From positions 7,068,001 through 7,132,000 of the forward strand of contig NC_083529.1 of assembly GCF_032362555.1 (NCBI RefSeq): a DNA stretch of 64,000 nt, in the 5' to 3' direction. Source of the DNA: Amyelois transitella (lineage: Eukaryota; Arthropoda; Insecta; Lepidoptera; Pyralidae). The translations under genes were made by a program, and so were the position numbers. The notes beneath the pieces are model-generated. The model searched no databases. It was given only the letters and a program-made list of their open reading frames with translations, and was not told the DNA's origin. Within the stretch, counting starts at the first letter, position 1. The number at the start of each line of letters is the position of its first letter. Below, piece after piece: positions 58,844 through 64,000 of this stretch.

Positions 58844-59717
58844 TTTTCACTGTTTTTTTACACCTTACACACAACTATGAAACGAATGCGCGATGAGAAC
58901 TAAATTAAAAGCCAGTAAATATTAATATCATCACTTGATCTTACAAGAATGAATCATCATTGATAGATAAATACTGGGAAATCCACATAAACTGGTTCAT
59001 CGCATTACGTTTTTAGTTGGCTTACGAAGCGGTTGTCAACGTCACGTGTGTAGGTAGAAATTAATCCCATTTTTCACCGTTTAAAAACAAATACATTTAT
59101 GTACATAACAAGTTTACCCACCTTTTTGTTTAAGTACTATGAATGATTTCCTTCTTCAAATCAACCAACACAAGCAAAGAACGCTATTATTTCACTTCCC
59201 TGATGTTTGAAAAAATAATACAGTGAACGTTTCGTTTTACGGGCATTTGTTTGAACATCTTGTTTCTTTTTACCACTTTTTACTTTGCTATCTATAATCT
59301 CCGTAGCACAATGCTTGATCGATAACTGCTTATGTCGGAACGAGTTGTCAAATGAATATTTTTTTTTCGGTTCTTTCTCAGCTCAGGTGCGATGCAGTGT
59401 TAGCACCAAAATAGAATTTTACACATATAACAATTTAACTGCTGTCACTTAGTGTAATTTATATTTATATATTCAAAGTCAGTATGAATATATAAAAATT
59501 TTGAAAAGCCGTGTTAAAGTTTATTTAATTAACACGCCTACATTATTATAACATTTTGCTTTTGCATGCAGCTTTCTTGTTTTTGTTTCTGTCAATGTCA
59601 GTTCAGTTCAGTCAGTCACTTACAACGGGAAATTAAGTAAAAACTTAACACTGGGAATTGTGTAACCTAAAAACTATTATCTATTCTGTTTGTTTATTAG
59701 AAATAATTGTCAGAAAA
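58844..59717. promoter_or_regulatory. divergent intergenic region, possible bidirectional promoter
   Basis: 874 bp separate the start codons of the membrane-protein gene (minus) and mRpL54 (plus). The common repeats are absent here, unlike almost all other gene-free DNA in the window. A short tandem of TCAGT/TCAGTTCAG (59597-59620) lies about 100 bp before the mRpL54 ATG. No TATA box is convincing. Confidence 0.45.
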
Positions 59718-61572
59718 ATGAATTCACTATCCATCACAAGTAGTTTACTCCAATTAAAACTTATTCTCAAAATGAATATGAACTATTTACACACTAATTC
59801 AGTTACCTTTGCTGTTAAGAAAACAACATCGGCGGCAGGAGGTTACATTTTAATTAGTTTTATTTTCCATGGGTACTTAGAAGAAAACTGTGAAAATCGT
59901 AGCTAGTAAACAATCTCTGTCTTTCTCTTGGATAAAAGACGTGAAAAGTGTATGCATCTCCATCAGTTCCATCGCAAAACTATTTGTCTTACACTGAGAA
60001 TATTAATTTTCTTAAACTGTGTGTTTATAACTAAGCTTTTTAGTCATTCAAAAACATAGAAAGTGGACCCGTAACCTACAGGCTTGCATGAAGAGAGTTA
60101 TGAATGTGGATGAAGTAATAGAAATATGCAGGGTTGAGATGTCATCCCTTTCTACAGGAAAAAGGGCATAATGTTTGTGTTAAAATAGCAAGTAAATTCT
60201 ATTAATTACACATACATAAATATATTCTCGTCTATATCCCTTGAGATGTAGACAGAGACTATTGTCTTGAAAACTTTGTATGGCTGTAGGTTACTAGTCT
60301 ATTGCCTACAAGAGAAATCCCAATTGTATAAGCATGTCCCTTAGTTGCCTTATATGACATCCATGGTAAGGATATGGAGTGGTTCCATTCTAAACTGCCA
60401 GAAACTACATGGCATGACTAGTAACGGAATCAAGTATAATCTGGAAATAAATACCAGCTACTAGATCATGACATCCCAAAAAGCTGAGTGACATTTTATT
60501 GTAGCATACTAGTGAGAATAAGATTTTATTGTACTCTCCAATTAATTAATTTCTTTCATTTTCATCATCATCATATTACTTCAGTTAGTCACGTCTATAT
60601 CCTTGAAATATATTATAATTGAAAATACTGATAGGCCACATTCAGCTGTTTGGCTTTATGATAGAATAGAAGAGAATAGATAGAAACAGCCCACCGCCTT
60701 AATTAAGAATCCCAAGTTTATAAGGCTTAATCGCCTCTTACAACCTCCATGGGAAATGAGATAGAGTGGTCTTATTCTTTTTTTTATTAGTGCCACACAG
60801 CATTTTCTTTCTTATCATTAATTTTACCATTTAAAGGTGTAATGGGGCTGGGCAAGGGTAAGAAGAAAGCAGGCAAGATCACCACAATGGAGAAGAAGCA
60901 GCTGCCCGTGGAAACGGACCCGCACAAGCTGGTCACATACGTGTGCGGTTCTAACATCTACACCACAGGGGAGGATGTTAAGGTAAGTCTACTCTCATGG
61001 GGTTACTGGAAGAGATTTCTATTGAAATATTTAGCACCTTCGTACTTGAATTACTGTATTAAATGCTGTATGTAATTTTGTGTACATAAATAAATATAAG
61101 TTGTACAAAGTTAGTGTTATTGAGTATATCCCTTGCGGGGTAGACAGAGCCAACTGTCTTGAAAAGACTGAATGTCCACATTCAGCTATTTGGCTTAAAG
61201 ATAGAATTAAGATTTAAATAGTGACAGATTGCTAGCCCATCGCCTAAAAAAGAATCCCAAGTTTGTAAGCCTATCGCCATAGTCGCCTTTACGACATCCA
61301 TGGGAAAGAGATGGAGTGGTCCAATCTTTTTTTGTATTGGTGCCGGGAACCACACATTGAGGCCGGGAACAATAATATGTTTGTATGCAAACAGACTTTT
61401 TTTATAATTTCAGTTGAAAGATGACAGCGAATACCCTGATTGGCTGTGGGAGCTGCGACCCGTGCCTCCTCGCTTAGAGGAGCTCGACCCCAACTCCAAA
61501 CAGTACTGGTTGAGGGTCAGAGCGGCCGGTATAAGGAGGAACAACATGCTAAGATCCATGAGGAAGTTTTAG
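59718..61572 (+). CDS. mRpL54: mitochondrial large-subunit ribosomal protein mL54 (mRpL54), 142 aa
   Basis: Exons 59718-59841, 60837-60982 and 61414-61572 (stop TAG) join in phases 1 and 0 with GT-AG borders; total 429 nt. Exon 1 (MNSLSITSSLLQLKLILKMN onward) is short on acidic residues and rich in Ser, Leu and Lys, as expected of a mitochondrial targeting region. The junction gives SAAGGVMGLGKGKKKAGK. The conserved mL54 core follows: LPVETDPHKLVTYVCGSNIY, TTGEDVKLKDDSEYPDWLWE, LRPVPPRLEELDP, YWLRVRAAGIRRNNMLRSMR. Length matches the human protein (138 aa). It acts in the large subunit of the mitoribosome. A poly(A) signal AATAAA lies at 61626-61631. Exons 2 and 3 are firm; exon 1 is inferred from phase and composition. 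Confidence 0.9.
59842..61413. other. mRpL54 introns: repeat inventory
   Basis: Intron 1 holds a diverged LINE-tail piece (about 60080-60175) and family A copies at 60225-60413 (-) and 60587-60800 (-). Intron 2 holds family A at 61120-61355 (-), which takes up over half of it. Confidence 0.6.
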
Positions 61573-62943
61573 TGTTGGGTGGTGAAGTGTTACAGAACAA
61601 TTGATAGAATAGGTACCGGTTTTTGAATAAAATGATGTATGTATGTTTTATTGTATGGTTTTTAACTGACTTTAGAAAAGGAGGTTCACAATTCATTGGT
61701 TTATTTTTTTGTTATTCCAATCTGACAAATTATATTTATTATTAGATTTTAATTGTTTCTTTATTCCATTCTGATTCCCGGTTTCCAGTCAAATATTTCA
61801 GAATGGATCAGATTGGGCAAAAGTATCTAATAATAATAATGAAGACAAGGTTTGGGAGATCAGACCGAAAAATTTCCTTTTAATTATGGTTAAAAGCCTG
61901 TATGTAGCGAGAGCGATGATTCGGCTCGACCGCCACCAAAGGGAAGATCTTCCGCCAGACTAGGTGTGATGCCTGGGGAACCGCGGCTCCGGCGATGTTG
62001 TGTCGGAGGTTGTAGATATAGCTCCAATCCGTGAAATCGCGATTTAGTTTCTTCGCTGCTTTTGGTTGAGCGCGTCTATTTCTTCGCGACGATTGACAGT
62101 TGTTGTGTGATTTGATGTTGTGACGAGTGGCGTAGAGATGTCGCCACACTGTCTTACCCACTAGTCCATTTGAGTTGACCCATGGTATGACAAGTGGGAC
62201 TTTTTAGTCTCAGTTGTCCCTTTCCCAATAGGACCACTCCATCTTTTTCCTATGGATGTCGTAAAAGGCGACTAAGGGATAGGCTTACAAACTTGAGATT
62301 CTTTTTTAGGAGATGGCTTAGCAACCTGTCACTATTTGAATCTCAATTATATCATTAAGCCAAATAGCTGAACGTGGCCATTCAGTCTTTTCAAGACTGT
62401 TGGATCTGTCTACCCCGCAAGGGGTATAGACGTGACCTGACGTGGCTTCGGTTTTTTGTTATGTTGCTTACTATTAAAGTACTTACTTCCTAACTATTAG
62501 TAGATAGTTATGAATAAATATCTATGTAAAATAATAGACGATCTTTTACTTAATTCATATATTTTCAACCAAACAATGTAAACAGACACTTGTAAAACTC
62601 AAAAGGACGTCAAAACAACATGATTACAAATGTGAAACAAAAACCATTTTCACGTTATGCTGTTTTTTGGATTCAAGAAAATCGTTTTATAAGATTACAC
62701 TGATAGTTTTTAAGTCATAAATCCAAAAGTTATCTAAATTGTACCATTCTTTCAATATTTTCATTAAAGTAAGATTTAACGTATTATCTTCCGCTGTAGA
62801 GAAAATAAGACAGAATAATGAACCATACAATCACGGTTATTGAGTTCAAAATCAATTAGCTTTTAACTCTTTTTGATACTGGTACTCACATCACTGTTAT
62901 TCGAAGTTAATTTTTTTTTCTGCAGTAAAAGCAGGCAATATTA
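61573..62943. other. intergenic repeats
   Basis: 61885-62160 belongs to the repeat also seen at 16478 and 25450 (landmark GCCTGGGGAACCGCGGCTCC). Its minus strand is open for 93 codons, but no domain is recognisable. Family A lies at 62225-62440 (+). 62450-62940 is AT-rich with nothing recognised. Confidence 0.5.
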
Positions 62944-63814
62944 GGGGAAAGTGGTCACCATTCGTACGCGGGGCACATTCGTACAGTTAGTCTAACAAAA
63001 ATACTAAACGGGGTAAAAAACACGGCTTTGCTTGTGTGCATAGACATATCGGCCGCCATGTTGCTAGCGGATTGTCGCGCCAGTCGCATTACAGTGTATC
63101 AGTTGACAAGACGTAACGTGTTTTCGCGCACGGTGAGTAATTTTTTTTACCTAAATGTAATTCGTAATTGTAAGTAGAATTGTTATGTTTTTGATAAAAT
63201 GGTGATGTTTAATCAATGTTAACATTGTTTATTTTGAGCTTTAATTGTTATATTTCTCAAACTAAATTAGAATTTGTATAAAGTTTTATTTTAATTTTGT
63301 GCAAAGGCATGGGGTGCATTCGGACAGCCAGACAGGGGGCACATTCGTACGGGTACGAATGCTCCCCTTTAGATTTTATCAACTACCAGTATATTAAAAT
63401 TAAATTTTTATGAAATAAAATATAGTAGGTATTACCTTTTAAAGTATTCTTGTTCTAACAAAATGAAATATTTTTATTAAGTCGACCTTATAATTATTTT
63501 TTTTATTGCAGAATCATGGTGCGAAAAAAAGACTTCTGTTGTCTATTATGTCGGAAAAGTTCTCAGTCATTATTCGGATACAGAGATGAAAATAAGTTAT
63601 CTTCGGAAGAAACCGGGATTATCGTGGTCCTTCATTTTCCTCGATATAGAAGACATACACACTGTGTATATCAGCGATGTCGCCATGATCCTCCTTGATC
63701 CTCAACCACGACCGGGTTGTACATGCAGAATGGCTAGAATTTTTACTTTTGTAGTTAATTTAAATAATTATAATGTGCAATAAGTTCCAAAGTAACAACC
63801 AAATGTATAATTAT
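62944..63814 (+). mobile_element. pogo-like element, left part, with recurring GGGGCACATTCGTAC motif
   Basis: Starts after TA at 62942-62943 with GGGGAAAGTGGTCACCATTC, and the motif GGGGCACATTCGTAC follows at about 62971. Copies of the motif in both orientations recur at 63311-63370. A non-coding exon probably ends at G|GTGAGT (63132/63133), and an acceptor TTTTTATTGCAG precedes an ATG at 63516 whose frame runs 60 codons (MVRKKDFCCLLCRKSSQSLF). The layout parallels the element at 52251. The right end was not found before the hAT-like end at 63815. Confidence 0.5.
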
Positions 63815-64000
63815 CAGTGTCCGACCGAAGGTCTATTTTTGGCCGAAGCCGAAGCCGATTAATCGGCTATCGCCACAACCTTCGGCCGAAGCCGAAGCCG
63901 AAGGTTTATATTCTCTCAGCACTCAGTAATTAATTTTGTTCAATACTGTCTACAAGCTACAATTAATATTAAAATTATTTTAAAACCTCAATATTGAAGG
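63815..64000 (+). mobile_element. hAT-like element, left end, cut by the window edge
   Basis: Begins CAGTGTCCGACCGAAGG, a typical hAT terminus, followed by tandem GCCGAA hexamers at 63843-63858 and 63884-63902 on both sides of GATTAATCGGC. The right end lies outside the window, so the target duplication cannot be checked. Confidence 0.55.

Noticed and set aside
61880-62161. 93-codon minus-strand frame
   Set aside because: Lies in an interspersed repeat also found at 16478 and 25450 without an open frame there; no recognisable domain.

Overview
This is animal nuclear DNA, almost certainly from a moth or butterfly. The genes are split by GT-AG introns, the intergenic DNA is AT-rich, and the window is packed with short retroposon copies whose tails are (TATG)n or (CATA)n. 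It also holds the tRNA-headed SINEs and the 'GCGACTTCGTCCGCG' repeats typical of lepidopteran genomes. I see no bacterial, plasmid or phage content. All gene models were assembled by eye from reading frames, splice sites and phase agreement.

Layout: (1) 1-4673, minus: the 5' part of a gene for a secreted, very acidic protein, running off the left edge. (2) 4674-8877: repeats. (3) 8878-20114, minus: a complete 11-exon carboxylesterase (569 aa) with signal peptide and full catalytic triad; its introns are full of SINE copies, a 410-bp long-inverted-repeat element and a minisatellite of about 700 bp. (4) 22312-25333: two intronless type II membrane glycosyltransferases of family GT31, head to head, separated by a non-autonomous hAT element with an 8-bp target duplication. 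(5) 28900-33255, minus: a structurally complete Copia retrotransposon with 118-bp LTRs that look identical and a 5-bp target duplication. (6) 35593-36693, minus: a third GT31 gene, possibly with a distant 5' untranslated exon near 46.2 kb. (7) 36.7-50.5 kb: dense repeats, including an AT-flanked 906-bp element with half a THAP domain, then an AT-rich tract that may be a long 3' UTR. (8) 50568-58843, minus: a five-exon gene for a 197-aa single-pass membrane protein with a Pro/Tyr-repeat tail and a PPTY motif. (9) 59718-61572, plus: three-exon mitochondrial ribosomal protein mL54, divergent from gene 8. (10) 61.6-64 kb: repeats, a pogo-like element whose terminal motif recurs inside it, and the start of a hAT-like element.

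The host genes do not form a pathway. The three GT31 genes are a local paralogous group; gene 8 and mRpL54 may share a bidirectional promoter; the rest are independent. The most unusual content is in the mobile DNA: elements with exact target duplications, a nested insertion that can be dated relative to its host SINE, and a SINE family whose 3' end resembles that of a LINE present in the same window. Family A below means the abundant repeat running from GCCGTGTGGTTCCCGGCACC to GACGTGATTATATGTATG.
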